Origin: CAZLIC01 sp964559535 | Lineage (GTDB): Bacteria > Pseudomonadota > Alphaproteobacteria > Rhodobacterales > Rhodobacteraceae | Assembly: GCA_964559535.1 (NCBI GenBank) | Contig: CAZLIC010000046.1 | Coordinates: 1 to 32,349 of the forward strand | Direction of reading: 5' to 3' | DNA: 32,349 nucleotides | Shown: piece by piece, positions 7,277 to 14,983 of the stretch | Layout of the letters: each line of letters starts with the position of its first letter | How positions within the stretch are numbered: position 1 is the first letter of the stretch | Program-made: the position numbers and the translations under genes | The notes under the pieces: generated by a model | What the model was told of the DNA's origin: nothing | Databases searched by the model: none | What the model saw: the letters and a program-made list of their open reading frames with translations, nothing else

Positions 7277-8161
7277 ATGCGCGCAGCGATCAAGGGTTCC
7301 CTTCCCGCCCTGGTCACGCCTTTCAAGAACGGCGCGGTGGACTTTGACGGGCTGAAACGTCTGGTCGAATGGCACATCGGCGAAGGCTCGCACGGGCTGG
7401 TGCCGGTGGGGACGACGGGCGAAAGCCCGACGCTGAGCCACGAAGAGCATGAGGCGGTGATCGAGGCCGTGGTGCAGGCCGCGGCGGGCCGCGTGCCGGT
7501 GGTGGCAGGCGCGGGGTCGAACAACACGACCGAGGGCATCCGCCTGATCCGCTTTGCCGAACGGGTGGGGGCCGATGCCGCGCTGGTGGTGACACCCTAC
7601 TACAACAAGCCCACGCAGGCCGGGCTGGTGGCGCATTACACCGCGCTGCACGACTGCTGCGCGCTGCCCATCATCATCTACAACATCCCCGGCCGGTCGG
7701 TGGTGGACATGTCGCCTGCCACCATGGGCGAGCTTGCCCGTCTGCCGCGCATCGTGGGGGTGAAGGATGCCACCGGCAGGATCGAGCGGGTCAGCCAGCA
7801 GCGGGCCAGTTGCGGCGCCGATTTCGTGCAGCTGTCGGGCGAGGATGCCACGGCGCTGGGGTTCAACGCGCATGGCGGGGTCGGGTGCATTTCCGTCACC
7901 GCCAACGTCGCGCCGCGGCTGTGTGCGCAGTTCCAGGAGGCGACGCTGGCGGGCGACTACAAGGCCGCGCTGGACTTGCAGGACCGGCTGATGCCGCTGC
8001 ACGAGGCGATCTTCATCGAGCCCGGCCTGGTGGGCGCCAAGTACGGCATGTCGCTCTTGGGCATGTGCGACCCCGAGGTGCGCCTGCCGCTGGTGGGCCT
8101 GACCGAGGGCACCAAGGGCCGCATCCGCGATGCAATGCGCCATGCGGGCCTGATCAACTAG
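7277..8161 (+). CDS. dapA: 4-hydroxy-tetrahydrodipicolinate synthase
   Basis: The enzyme condenses pyruvate with aspartate semialdehyde in the first committed step of lysine and meso-diaminopimelate synthesis. The 294-residue TIM barrel shows the Schiff-base Lys163 (IVGVKDATG), Tyr135 and Arg140 in IIYNIPGRS, the catalytic-triad Thr46/47 in PVGTTGES, Tyr108/109 in TPYYNKPT, and GGVGCISVTANVAP. The start is the ATG at 7277 with GGAGG five bases upstream; a longer open frame reaching far to the left is coincidental. The next gene (proline racemase family) starts one base after the stop. That raised the question of a hydroxyproline-pathway deaminase of the same superfamily, but the sequence reads as a standard DapA. 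Confidence 0.95.
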   Translation: MRAAIKGSLPALVTPFKNGAVDFDGLKRLVEWHIGEGSHGLVPVGTTGESPTLSHEEHEAVIEAVVQAAAGRVPVVAGAGSNNTTEGIRLIRFAERVGADAALVVTPYYNKPTQAGLVAHYTALHDCCALPIIIYNIPGRSVVDMSPATMGELARLPRIVGVKDATGRIERVSQQRASCGADFVQLSGEDATALGFNAHGGVGCISVTANVAPRLCAQFQEATLAGDYKAALDLQDRLMPLHEAIFIEPGLVGAKYGMSLLGMCDPEVRLPLVGLTEGTKGRIRDAMRHAGLIN

Positions 8162-8162
8162 G

Positions 8163-9203
8163 ATGCGGTCGTCGAGGGTCATCCACACCGTCTCGGCCCA
8201 TGCCGAGGGCGAGGTGGGCGACGTGATCGTGGGGGGCGTGGCGCCGCCCCCCGGCGCCACGCTGTGGGACCAGCGGGTATTCCTGTGGCAGGACCAGACC
8301 CTTCGGCGGTTCCTGCTGAACGAACCCCGCGGCGGCGTGTTCCGGCACATGAACCTTCTGGTGCCGCCGAAGGACCCTGCCGCCGCCTGGGGCTTCATCA
8401 TCATGGAACCCGAGGACAACCCGCCGATGTCGGGGTCGAACTCCATCTGCGTGGCCACTGTCCTTCTGGACACGGGGCTGGTGCCCATGGTGGAACCGGT
8501 GACCGAATTCGTGCTGGAGGCACCGGGGGGCCTTGTGGCCGTGCGGGCCGACTGCGCGGGCGGCAAGGCGCGGCGCATCCATGTGCGCAACCTGCCATCC
8601 TTTGCCGGGCATCTGGGCGCCACGCTGGACGTGCCGGGGGAAGGATCGCTGGTGGTGGACACGGCCTACGGCGGTGACAGTTTCGTGGTGGTCGATGCCG
8701 CGGCCCTGGGTCTGCGGCTGGTGCCGGACGAGGCGCACCGGATCGCCTCGCTGGGCGTGCAGATCACCGCGGCGGCAGATGTGCAACTGGGCTTCACCCA
8801 CCCGGAAAACCCCGACTGGCGGCATTTCTCGTTCTGCCTGTTCGCCGGTCCCTTGGACCGGACGGCCGATGGCTGGGACACGCGGCACGCGGTGGCGGTG
8901 CGGCCCGGCAAGGTGGACCGCTCGCCCACCGGCACAGCCGTATCGGCCCGGCTGGCACTGATGGCGGCACGCGGGCAGATCGCCGAGGGGCAGGTGCTGC
9001 GGGCGCGGTCGATCATCGACAGCGAGTTTCAGGGGCGGATCGTCGGGCGTGCCAGCGTGGGCGGACTGCCCGCGGTGGTGCCCGAGATTTCCGGCCGCGC
9101 CTGGATCACCGGCACGCACCAGCACATGCTGGACCCCGACGACCCCTGGCCCGAGGGGTACCGCCTGTCCGATACCTGGGGCGCGCGCGGGGGCGCGCGG
9201 TGA
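8163..9203 (+). CDS. Proline racemase/hydroxyproline epimerase-dehydratase family protein with Ser/Thr active-site pair
   Basis: The 346-residue protein belongs to the proline racemase superfamily, whose members act on proline or hydroxyproline using two opposed catalytic residues. Known classes pair Cys/Cys (racemase and 4-hydroxyproline epimerase), Ser/Cys (some epimerases) or Cys/Thr (trans-3-hydroxy-L-proline dehydratase). Here the first position is Ser90 (PPMSGSNSI) and the second Thr256 (DRSPTGTAVSAR), so neither thiol is present. Other family blocks are intact (GGVFRHMN, YGGDSFV, RSIIDSEFQGRI, ITGTHQHMLDPDDPWPEGY). The gene starts one base after dapA and its stop overlaps the start of a DMT transporter, so the three form an operon. 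Substrate is unknown; a dehydratase-like role is the best guess because of the second-position Thr. Confidence 0.85.
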   Translation: MRSSRVIHTVSAHAEGEVGDVIVGGVAPPPGATLWDQRVFLWQDQTLRRFLLNEPRGGVFRHMNLLVPPKDPAAAWGFIIMEPEDNPPMSGSNSICVATVLLDTGLVPMVEPVTEFVLEAPGGLVAVRADCAGGKARRIHVRNLPSFAGHLGATLDVPGEGSLVVDTAYGGDSFVVVDAAALGLRLVPDEAHRIASLGVQITAAADVQLGFTHPENPDWRHFSFCLFAGPLDRTADGWDTRHAVAVRPGKVDRSPTGTAVSARLALMAARGQIAEGQVLRARSIIDSEFQGRIVGRASVGGLPAVVPEISGRAWITGTHQHMLDPDDPWPEGYRLSDTWGARGGAR

Positions 9204-10063
9204 CGCCCGCCAACCTGCGGGGTGCGGCGTTCATGGTGGCGTCGATGGCGGGCTTTGCCGTGGAAGACATCTTCCTGAAATCGGCGGTGCACTACGCCCC
9301 GATGGGTCAGGTGCTGATGCCCTTCGGCCTGCTGGGCGTGCTGTTCTTCCGCCTGATGTGCCGCAGGCAGGGGGTGCCCGCCTTTCCCCGGTCGCTCTTG
9401 TCACCCGGCATGCTGCTGCGGTCGGGGTTCGAAATTGCCGGGCGGCTGTTCTATGCGCTGGCCATCGCGCTGACCACGGTGTCCAGCGCCAGCGCCATTC
9501 TGCAAGCCACGCCCTTGCTGGTGGTGGCAGGCGCCGCAGTGCTGTTCGGCGAACGCGTGGGCTGGGCGCGCTGGGCCGCGGTGGTGGTGGGGTTTGCGGG
9601 CGTTCTGGTGATCCTGCGGCCGGGGGTCGAGGGGTTTACCGCGCTGTCGCTGCTGGCCGTGGCCGGAATGGTCGGCTTTGCCGGGCGCGACCTTGCCACC
9701 CGGGCCGCCCCCCCGGCGCTGACCAACGCGCAGCTGGGCGTGGCGGGGTTCATCATGCTGACGCTGGCGGGGGCGGTGATGCTGCCGTTCCAGGGCGGGC
9801 CAGTGGAAATGCCGGTGCAGGGCGCCGCTTTCACGCTGGGGGCGGCGGTGTTCGGGATTGCCGGCTACCACTTCCTGACCATCGCCATGCGCACCGGCGA
9901 TGTCTCGGCGGTGACCCCGTTCCGCTATACCCGGCTGGTCTTTGCGCTGATCCTTTCCGTGCTTCTGCTGGGCGAGCGGCCCGACATGCTGACGCTGATC
10001 GGCGCGGCCATGGTGGTGGGATCGGGGCTGGTGGCGCTGACGCGGACGAATCGGCACGGCTGA
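9200..10063 (+). CDS. DMT-superfamily (EamA) transporter
   Basis: The 287-residue integral membrane protein has about ten hydrophobic helices in two five-helix repeats, as usual for EamA exporters or importers of amino acids and small metabolites. Recognisable points are SSASAILQATPLLVVAGAAVLFGERVGW in the first half and the matching TPFRYTRLVFALILSVLLLGERPD in the second. The start is GTG at 9200, giving a GTGA overlap with the stop of the proline-racemase-family gene, so the two are translationally coupled. This suggests transport of that enzyme's substrate or product, which is inference from position. Confidence 0.88.
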   Translation: MTPANLRGAAFMVASMAGFAVEDIFLKSAVHYAPMGQVLMPFGLLGVLFFRLMCRRQGVPAFPRSLLSPGMLLRSGFEIAGRLFYALAIALTTVSSASAILQATPLLVVAGAAVLFGERVGWARWAAVVVGFAGVLVILRPGVEGFTALSLLAVAGMVGFAGRDLATRAAPPALTNAQLGVAGFIMLTLAGAVMLPFQGGPVEMPVQGAAFTLGAAVFGIAGYHFLTIAMRTGDVSAVTPFRYTRLVFALILSVLLLGERPDMLTLIGAAMVVGSGLVALTRTNRHG

Positions 10064-10310
10064 CACGCCGTAAATCGTTCAAATCCAACATGTTGATGGT
10101 GAACGCCGGGTTACCGGCAAGGCGCGCGCGCAACGGTTTCCGGGGCCGGCCGGGGGCGGTTTCGAGGGGCGCAACTGTGCCCTTTTGCGGACACCGACGT
10201 GTCGGCAAAACGGCGGAATCGGGGTGCTTTCTGGGCGCATGGCCCGAACGGCCGCCACAACCGTTAACCCCCGCGGACTGACAGCCGCACATCGCACGAG
10301 GAAGCCGCCC
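10064..10310. other. Intergenic region before the Hint-domain gene
   Basis: This 247-nt stretch holds no gene I can support. It contains GC-rich short palindromes (for instance around 10140-10155 and ccgac/gtcgg near 10194-10205) and presumably the end of the dapA operon and the promoter of the next gene. No standard riboswitch or clear -35/-10 pair was recognised. Confidence 0.35.
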
Positions 10311-10919
10311 ATGTTCATGCAGGATATCACCCGCCTTTCCGCCACCGCCGTTGCTCCGGCGCTGCCCGTCACCCAGGGCCTTCTGGCCGGCACCCGCGTG
10401 GAAACCCGCGGCGGCTGGCGCCCGGTCGAGGGCCTGCGCACCGGCGACATGGTCTACACGCTGGACGGCGGGCTGCGCCGCGTTGCCGCCATCGACCGCC
10501 GCTGGACCATGAAGGGTCAGGCGGCCGAGGTGCTGCGCGTGCCGGGCGGCGTGTTCGGCAACTGCGACGTGCTGGACCTGTTGCCCGACCAGCATGTGCT
10601 GCTGGACCTGAACGCCGATGATCCGGCCACCGGCCTGCCCGAGGCTTTGGCCGTGCTGGCCCCGGCCGCGGCGCTGGTGGCGTTGCCGGGCGTGGCGCGG
10701 CGGCTGCGGCGCAACCCGGTGCAGGCCGTCACGCTGATGTTCGCCGAGGAAGAGCTGGTCTGGGCCGCGACAGGCGTGCTGGCGCATTGCCCGGCCGTGC
10801 GCCACGGTGCCGCCGCCCAGCCCCAGGGCGACAGCTTTCCCGCCGCCGACGAGGCCACCGCCCGCCGCCTGCTGGCCGCCCGCGCCGCCGAGGCCGAGGC
10901 GCTGCCGGGCTGGCTGTGA
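10311..10919 (+). CDS. Hint-domain (Hint_2-like) protein lacking the usual nucleophile
   Basis: The 202-residue protein has a Hedgehog/intein-type Hint domain of the form common in Rhodobacterales: GTRVETRGGWRPVEGLRTGDMVYTLDGG (about 27-54), RVAAIDRR, and a later DQHVLLD block. Autoprocessing Hint domains normally have Cys or Ser just before the GT(R/x) motif. Here the residues are Leu-Leu-Ala, and the only Cys lie near residue 84 and in AHCPAV near the C terminus, so self-cleavage by the standard route is unlikely. There is no signal peptide. The start is the ATG at 10311; an earlier in-frame start at 10185 has no support. It is tail-to-tail with the aminotransferase gene, with three bases between stops. 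Function unknown. Confidence 0.75.
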   Translation: MFMQDITRLSATAVAPALPVTQGLLAGTRVETRGGWRPVEGLRTGDMVYTLDGGLRRVAAIDRRWTMKGQAAEVLRVPGGVFGNCDVLDLLPDQHVLLDLNADDPATGLPEALAVLAPAAALVALPGVARRLRRNPVQAVTLMFAEEELVWAATGVLAHCPAVRHGAAAQPQGDSFPAADEATARRLLAARAAEAEALPGWL

Positions 10920-10922
10920 CGG

Positions 10923-12041
10923 TCAGATGCGGGACAGATAGGCGGACGTGCGCGCCAGCCCTTCGCGCAGCACGTCCGTCGCGCAGGCAAAGCCGATGCG
11001 CACGTGCCCTTCGATGTCGAAGGCCGCGCCGGGGGTGAACAGCACGCCCGTCTCGGCCAGCAATCCGGTGCAGAACGCCTCGGACCCCATGGGGATGTCC
11101 AGCCGCACGAAGGCGGTGGTGCCCGAGCGTGGCCGCACGAAAGTCGCCCGCGGCTCGCCCGCAACCCAGTCCGACAGGAGGACCAGGTTGGTGCGGGTGA
11201 TCGCGCGCGACCGGCCCAGCACACGGTCCTTGGCGCCCAGCGCCATGGCGGCCAGGTGGTCGTCGATCATCCCCACGGAAATCGTGGTGTAGTCGCGGTG
11301 GATCGTCACCGCCTCGATCACCTCGCGCGGCGCCGCCACCCAGCCCAGCCGCAGGCCGGCCAGCGAAAACGCCTTGGACATGCCCGCCGTGCTGATGCCC
11401 CTTTCGTAGATGTCGGCCATCGAGGCCGTGGCCCCCGGCCCGTCCTGATCGGTGCCGCGGTACACCTCGTCGCACAGCACCCAGGCCCCGGCCTCGCGGG
11501 CAATCGCGGCAATTTCCTCCAGCCCCGCACGGTCGATCAGCGCGCCGGTCGGGTTGTTGGGGTTGGTCAGCGCAATCAGCCGGGTGCCGGGGGTAGCAAG
11601 GCGGGCAAGCTCGTCCATGTCGGGCAGCCAGCCGTCCTCGGGCCGCAGGTGCAGCGGCACCACCTCGGCGCCCAGCGAGTCCGGGATGGAATAGTGCTGC
11701 TGGTAGGTGGGCACCACCGCCACCACCCGGTCCCCGCACGACACCAGTGCCTGATGCACCAGCGCATTCGCACCGATGGTGCCATGCGTAACCACCACGT
11801 TGTCGCGCCCCTGCCGGTCGTACAGCCCGGCAATCGCATCGCGCAGCCGGTCCGACCCCGGGATGTCGCCATAGGTCAGCTTCATCGGCAAAAGCGCCGA
11901 CAGGTCGCCCGCATTCGCCCCCGCCAGGTCCAGCAGTTGCGTCACCGTCAGGCTGTCGACGCAGGTTTCCGCCAGGTTCAGCGCGCAGCGCGTCTCATAC
12001 GCGTTCATCCACATCTCGACGGCGAAGGGGGTGATGCGCAT
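10923..12041 (-). CDS. PLP-dependent aminotransferase, class I/II fold
   Basis: The 372-residue fold-type I enzyme shows all PLP contacts: N160 in NPNNPTG, Asp191 and Tyr194 in CDEVYRG, Lys223 in GMSKAFSLAGLRLGWV forming the internal aldimine, and a C-terminal substrate-carboxylate Arg in GHVRIGFA (about 348). It should move an amino group, or carry out related alpha/beta chemistry, on an amino acid. The ISTAGMSKAFSLAGL pattern recalls the subgroup that includes arginine-derived antibiotic enzymes such as capreomycidine synthase, but substrate cannot be assigned. It lies alone on the minus strand between the Hint protein and the GH19 protein. Confidence 0.87.
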   Translation of the reverse strand: MRITPFAVEMWMNAYETRCALNLAETCVDSLTVTQLLDLAGANAGDLSALLPMKLTYGDIPGSDRLRDAIAGLYDRQGRDNVVVTHGTIGANALVHQALVSCGDRVVAVVPTYQQHYSIPDSLGAEVVPLHLRPEDGWLPDMDELARLATPGTRLIALTNPNNPTGALIDRAGLEEIAAIAREAGAWVLCDEVYRGTDQDGPGATASMADIYERGISTAGMSKAFSLAGLRLGWVAAPREVIEAVTIHRDYTTISVGMIDDHLAAMALGAKDRVLGRSRAITRTNLVLLSDWVAGEPRATFVRPRSGTTAFVRLDIPMGSEAFCTGLLAETGVLFTPGAAFDIEGHVRIGFACATDVLREGLARTSAYLSRI

Positions 12042-12104
12042 CCGGGGGCCTCCTCACGGTGGCCCCCGCATCGCATGCCTCGTGGCCGCCGCCAAGCCTT
12101 GGCG

Positions 12105-12890
12105 TCAGCGCAGCGCCTTCCAGGTGTCGCGGCCGACGATCCCGTCCACCTCCAGCCTGTTGCGCTGCTGGAACTCGATCACCGCAAGCTCTGTCGCCGG
12201 GCCGAAATCATCGTCGACTGCAATCATCAGCCCCTTGCCGCGCAGCAGGCGCTGCAACTCGCCCACGACTTCGCCCTTCGAGCCCCGGCGCAGTACCGGC
12301 TGCGCCCCGCCCTCGGCCGCGGCAACCACCAGCCCCATGCGCTTTTTCAGTGCCGCCTTGGCGCGGCCAAGGTAGAAGCCGCGGTCCGCAAGACCGTTGC
12401 GCCCGCCATTGACCAGTTCGGTAACCCGCACCAGGTCATCGGTATCGCAGGGGGCGTTGATCTTCCGGGCCTTCCAGTACTCGCAGGCGATGCGCAGCGA
12501 GGTGACGGGGTCGCCCGCAAGTTCGGGGTGTTTCTCCAACTCCAACCCAAGCTTGGCGCCCATGTCGCGATAGTTGGCCCGTCCGGTCAGCTGCAGCAGA
12601 CCGCGGCCCTTGTACTTGCGCCCGTCACCGCGTTCGGTGTTGCCAAGGTCCCTGCGCCCTTCATATGCGGCGCCCGAGGCAAATTCCTCGGTGGTGCGGA
12701 AGCCGGCACATTCATGGGTGACCTGCCCCATGAAGTGCGCGATGCGCAGGTAGGTGTTGATCTCGTAGTCATCCAGAACCTGCGCAAACACGCCCGAAAT
12801 CGCGCCCACGATTTCGGCCTGCCTGTCTTTCTTTGCGCCCGAGAAGGTGGGCGCCACCTCCAGGATGAAATCGCCGTCAACGGGGATCAT
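12105..12890 (-). CDS. GH19 chitinase/endolysin-like protein with peptidoglycan-binding domain
   Basis: The 261-residue protein has a glycoside hydrolase 19 domain (about 35-185): the acid Glu60 in FMGQVTHECAGF, a second acidic pair Glu68/69, the family signature YKGRGLLQLTGRANYRDMG and ELVNGGRNGLADR. A PG_binding_1-type domain follows (about 196-260, RRGSKGEVVGELQRLL...FGPAT...DGIVGRDTWKAL). In bacteria this pairing is usual for phage-type endolysins cutting peptidoglycan. No signal peptide is seen, which also fits an endolysin released by a holin; no holin is nearby. The ATG at 12890 is chosen because AAGGAG lies seven bases upstream; the open frame extends to 12950 without support. It is divergent from smpB and probably came from a phage or gene-transfer-agent-like source. 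Confidence 0.87.
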   Translation of the reverse strand: MIPVDGDFILEVAPTFSGAKKDRQAEIVGAISGVFAQVLDDYEINTYLRIAHFMGQVTHECAGFRTTEEFASGAAYEGRRDLGNTERGDGRKYKGRGLLQLTGRANYRDMGAKLGLELEKHPELAGDPVTSLRIACEYWKARKINAPCDTDDLVRVTELVNGGRNGLADRGFYLGRAKAALKKRMGLVVAAAEGGAQPVLRRGSKGEVVGELQRLLRGKGLMIAVDDDFGPATELAVIEFQQRNRLEVDGIVGRDTWKALR

Positions 12891-13082
12891 GGTCAAACTC
12901 CTTGATGGAAAGCTGGGGCCAAGCGTCCCGCAAGTCGGGGATTCGCTCAATCAACCATCGTACCGGCCGCAGGATTTGACGGGAATTTGGCGCAGGCGGG
13001 GCTGGCAGGCCGGCCGCCGCCCGGCGCCTCGCCAACCCCGCCGCTTTACGTCGCCCCCCCGAACCCTTATCTGACGCCGATC

Positions 13083-13556
13083 ATGCCCGAGAAATCCGAC
13101 CCCAACTCGAAACTCATCGCCGAGAACCGCCGCGCGCGGTTCGACTACCATATCGAGGATGACGTGGAATGCGGGATCATGCTGCAGGGGTCGGAGGTAA
13201 AGTCGCTGCGGCAGGGTGGCGCCAACATCGGCGACAGCTATGCCAGCGTCGAGGGCGGCGAGCTGTGGCTGATCAACGGCTACATCGCGCCCTATGGGCA
13301 GGCGAAAACCTGGGGGCACGAGGAACGGCGGCGGCGCAAGCTGCTGGTCAAGGGCAAGGAACTGGCGCGCCTGTGGTCGGCCAGCGCGCGCGAGGGCATG
13401 ACACTGGTGCCGCTGAAGCTGTACTTCAACGAGCGCGGCATGGTGAAGATGAAGCTGGGCATCGCCAAGGGCAAGAAGCTGGCCGACAAGCGCGACACAT
13501 CCGCCAAGCGCGACTGGGACCGGCAGAAGGCCCGCCTGCTGAAACAGGGCGTGTGA
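13083..13556 (+). CDS. smpB: SsrA-binding protein SmpB
   Basis: SmpB binds tmRNA and brings it to stalled ribosomes for trans-translation. The 157-residue product has the normal length. It shows NRRARFDYHIEDDVECGIMLQGSEVKSLRQG, an OB-fold region with SYASVEGGELWLINGYIAPY, and the basic C-terminal tail KGKKLADKRDTSAKRDWDRQKARLL, which mimics a codon-anticodon helix. The frame is open further upstream (to 12987), but that Pro-rich extension is not part of the family, so the ATG at 13083 is used. pgsA follows after about 45 nt. Confidence 0.96.
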   Translation: MPEKSDPNSKLIAENRRARFDYHIEDDVECGIMLQGSEVKSLRQGGANIGDSYASVEGGELWLINGYIAPYGQAKTWGHEERRRRKLLVKGKELARLWSASAREGMTLVPLKLYFNERGMVKMKLGIAKGKKLADKRDTSAKRDWDRQKARLLKQGV

Positions 13557-13601
13557 CGGCGCCGCTTTCCCCCGCCCCGCGGATGCGGTAACCCACGTGA
13601 C

Positions 13602-14267
13602 ATGACGTGGAACATTCCCAACACGCTGACCGTCCTTCGCCTGCTGGCGGCGCCCGGCGTGGCCGTGATGTTCTTGTATTTCCACCGCCCCTGGGCCGAC
13701 TGGTTTGCGCTGGCGCTGTTCGTCGGCGCCGCGGTGACCGACTGGTTCGACGGCTACCTCGCCCGCCTGTGGAAACAGGAATCCAAGTTCGGCGCCATGC
13801 TGGACCCGATTGCCGACAAGGCCATGGTGGTGATCGCGATCATGGTTCTTACCGGCTACAACGGCATGAACCCCTGGCTGATCCTGCCTGCCACGGTGAT
13901 CCTGTTCCGCGAGGTGTCGGTGGGCGGGCTGCGCGAATACCTGGGCACCAAGGCGGGGCTTCTGACGGTAACGAAGCTGGCCAAGTGGAAGACCACGGCG
14001 CAGATGGTGGCGATTGCCGTGCTGTTCCTGGGCACCGGGCTGGAATACCTGAACGGTGTGGCGATGCAGGGCCTGACGCCCGAAGCCTATGCCGATGCCG
14101 TGGCGCAGGGGATGGCCGACCCGATTCGCGCCTGCGGCCGACGGGATTGCGCGTCGCTGGCGGGCGATGCCGGACTGGTGCTGATCTGGATCGCGGCGGC
14201 GCTGACAGCGGTTACGGGGTGGGACTATTTCCGCAAGGCGCTGCCCCATCTGCGGGACGAGACATGA
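13602..14267 (+). CDS. pgsA: CDP-diacylglycerol-glycerol-3-phosphate 3-phosphatidyltransferase
   Basis: PgsA is the membrane enzyme that makes phosphatidylglycerol phosphate. The 221-residue protein has the exact CDP-alcohol phosphotransferase motif: Asp47, Asp50-Gly51, Ala54-Arg55, Gly64, Asp68 and Asp72 (DWFDGYLAR then GAMLDPIADK). Hydrophobic helices lie at about 10-28, 32-46, 72-95, 125-140 and 185-205. A polar stretch at about 160-180 (ADPIRACGRRDCASLAG) lengthens the loop before the last helix compared with many PgsA proteins. The stop overlaps the moaD start in an ATGA arrangement. Confidence 0.94.
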   Translation: MTWNIPNTLTVLRLLAAPGVAVMFLYFHRPWADWFALALFVGAAVTDWFDGYLARLWKQESKFGAMLDPIADKAMVVIAIMVLTGYNGMNPWLILPATVILFREVSVGGLREYLGTKAGLLTVTKLAKWKTTAQMVAIAVLFLGTGLEYLNGVAMQGLTPEAYADAVAQGMADPIRACGRRDCASLAGDAGLVLIWIAAALTAVTGWDYFRKALPHLRDET

Positions 14268-14515
14268 CGCTGGACGTGCTGTACTTCGCCTGGGTGCGCG
14301 AACGCATCGGCCTGCCGCGCGAAAAGGTCACCACCGGCGCCGCCACCGTGAACGCGCTGGTGGCCGAGCTTTCGGCGCGCGAGGAACGCTATGCGCTGGC
14401 CTTCGCCGACCGCGCCGCGCTGCGGGTGGCGCTGGACCAGAAGCTGGCCTCGTTCGACGCCCCCCTGGCCGGCGTGCGCGAGGTGGCCTTCTTCCCGCCG
14501 ATGACCGGCGGCTGA
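14264..14515 (+). CDS. moaD: Molybdopterin synthase sulfur-carrier subunit
   Basis: This 83-residue ubiquitin-fold protein carries sulfur as a C-terminal thiocarboxylate for molybdopterin synthesis. The hallmark Gly-Gly C terminus (PPMTGG) is present, and the N-terminal strand MTLDVLYFAWVRERIG plus VREVAFFPP fit MoaD. It overlaps the pgsA stop by four bases and is followed 12 nt later by its partner moaE, giving a smpB-pgsA-moaD-moaE operon. Confidence 0.94.
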   Translation: MTLDVLYFAWVRERIGLPREKVTTGAATVNALVAELSAREERYALAFADRAALRVALDQKLASFDAPLAGVREVAFFPPMTGG

Positions 14516-14527
14516 CAGGGGGGGCCG

Positions 14528-14977
14528 ATGCGCATTTCGGTGCAGACGGCGGCCTTCGACCTGGGCGCGGAAAGCGCCGCCTTCGCGGCAACTGTGCCGG
14601 GCGCCGGGGCGGTGGTCACCTTCACCGGCATCGTGCGCGGCGACGGCGGGTTGCACGCCATGGAGATCGAGCACTATCCGGGCATGACCGAGGCGGCGCT
14701 GGCCGACTACACGCAGGCCGCCATCGCCCGCTTCCGCCTGACCGACGCACTGGTGATCCACCGCCACGGGCGGTTGGCCGTGGGCGAGCCGATCATGATG
14801 GTGGCCACTGCCGCGCCGCACCGCGCCGACGCCTTTGCCGCCGCCGACTATCTGATGGACTGGCTGAAATCGCGCGCCCCGTTCTGGAAAAAGGAAATCG
14901 GCCCCGATGGCGCGGCCTGGGTGGCCGCCAATAACGACGACGAGATGTCACTGGCCCGGTGGACGCCGCCGGGATAG
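14528..14977 (+). CDS. moaE: Molybdopterin synthase catalytic subunit
   Basis: MoaE transfers sulfur from MoaD to precursor Z (cPMP) to form molybdopterin. The 149-residue protein shows AVVTFTGIVRG with Arg37, the EIEHYPGM strand, HRHGRLAVGE (about 78-87), the helix of AAPHRADAFAAADYLMDWLK, and the catalytic lysines 121/122 in RAPFWKKE. Length is typical. It ends the operon; the next gene is on the opposite strand with stops 6 nt apart. Confidence 0.95.
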   Translation: MRISVQTAAFDLGAESAAFAATVPGAGAVVTFTGIVRGDGGLHAMEIEHYPGMTEAALADYTQAAIARFRLTDALVIHRHGRLAVGEPIMMVATAAPHRADAFAAADYLMDWLKSRAPFWKKEIGPDGAAWVAANNDDEMSLARWTPPG

Positions 14978-14983
14978 GCCGCC

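Noticed and set aside
7277..8161. Pyrroline-4-hydroxy-2-carboxylate deaminase instead of DapA
   Set aside because: The proline-racemase neighbour made this plausible, but the motifs throughout are those of a standard dihydrodipicolinate synthase.
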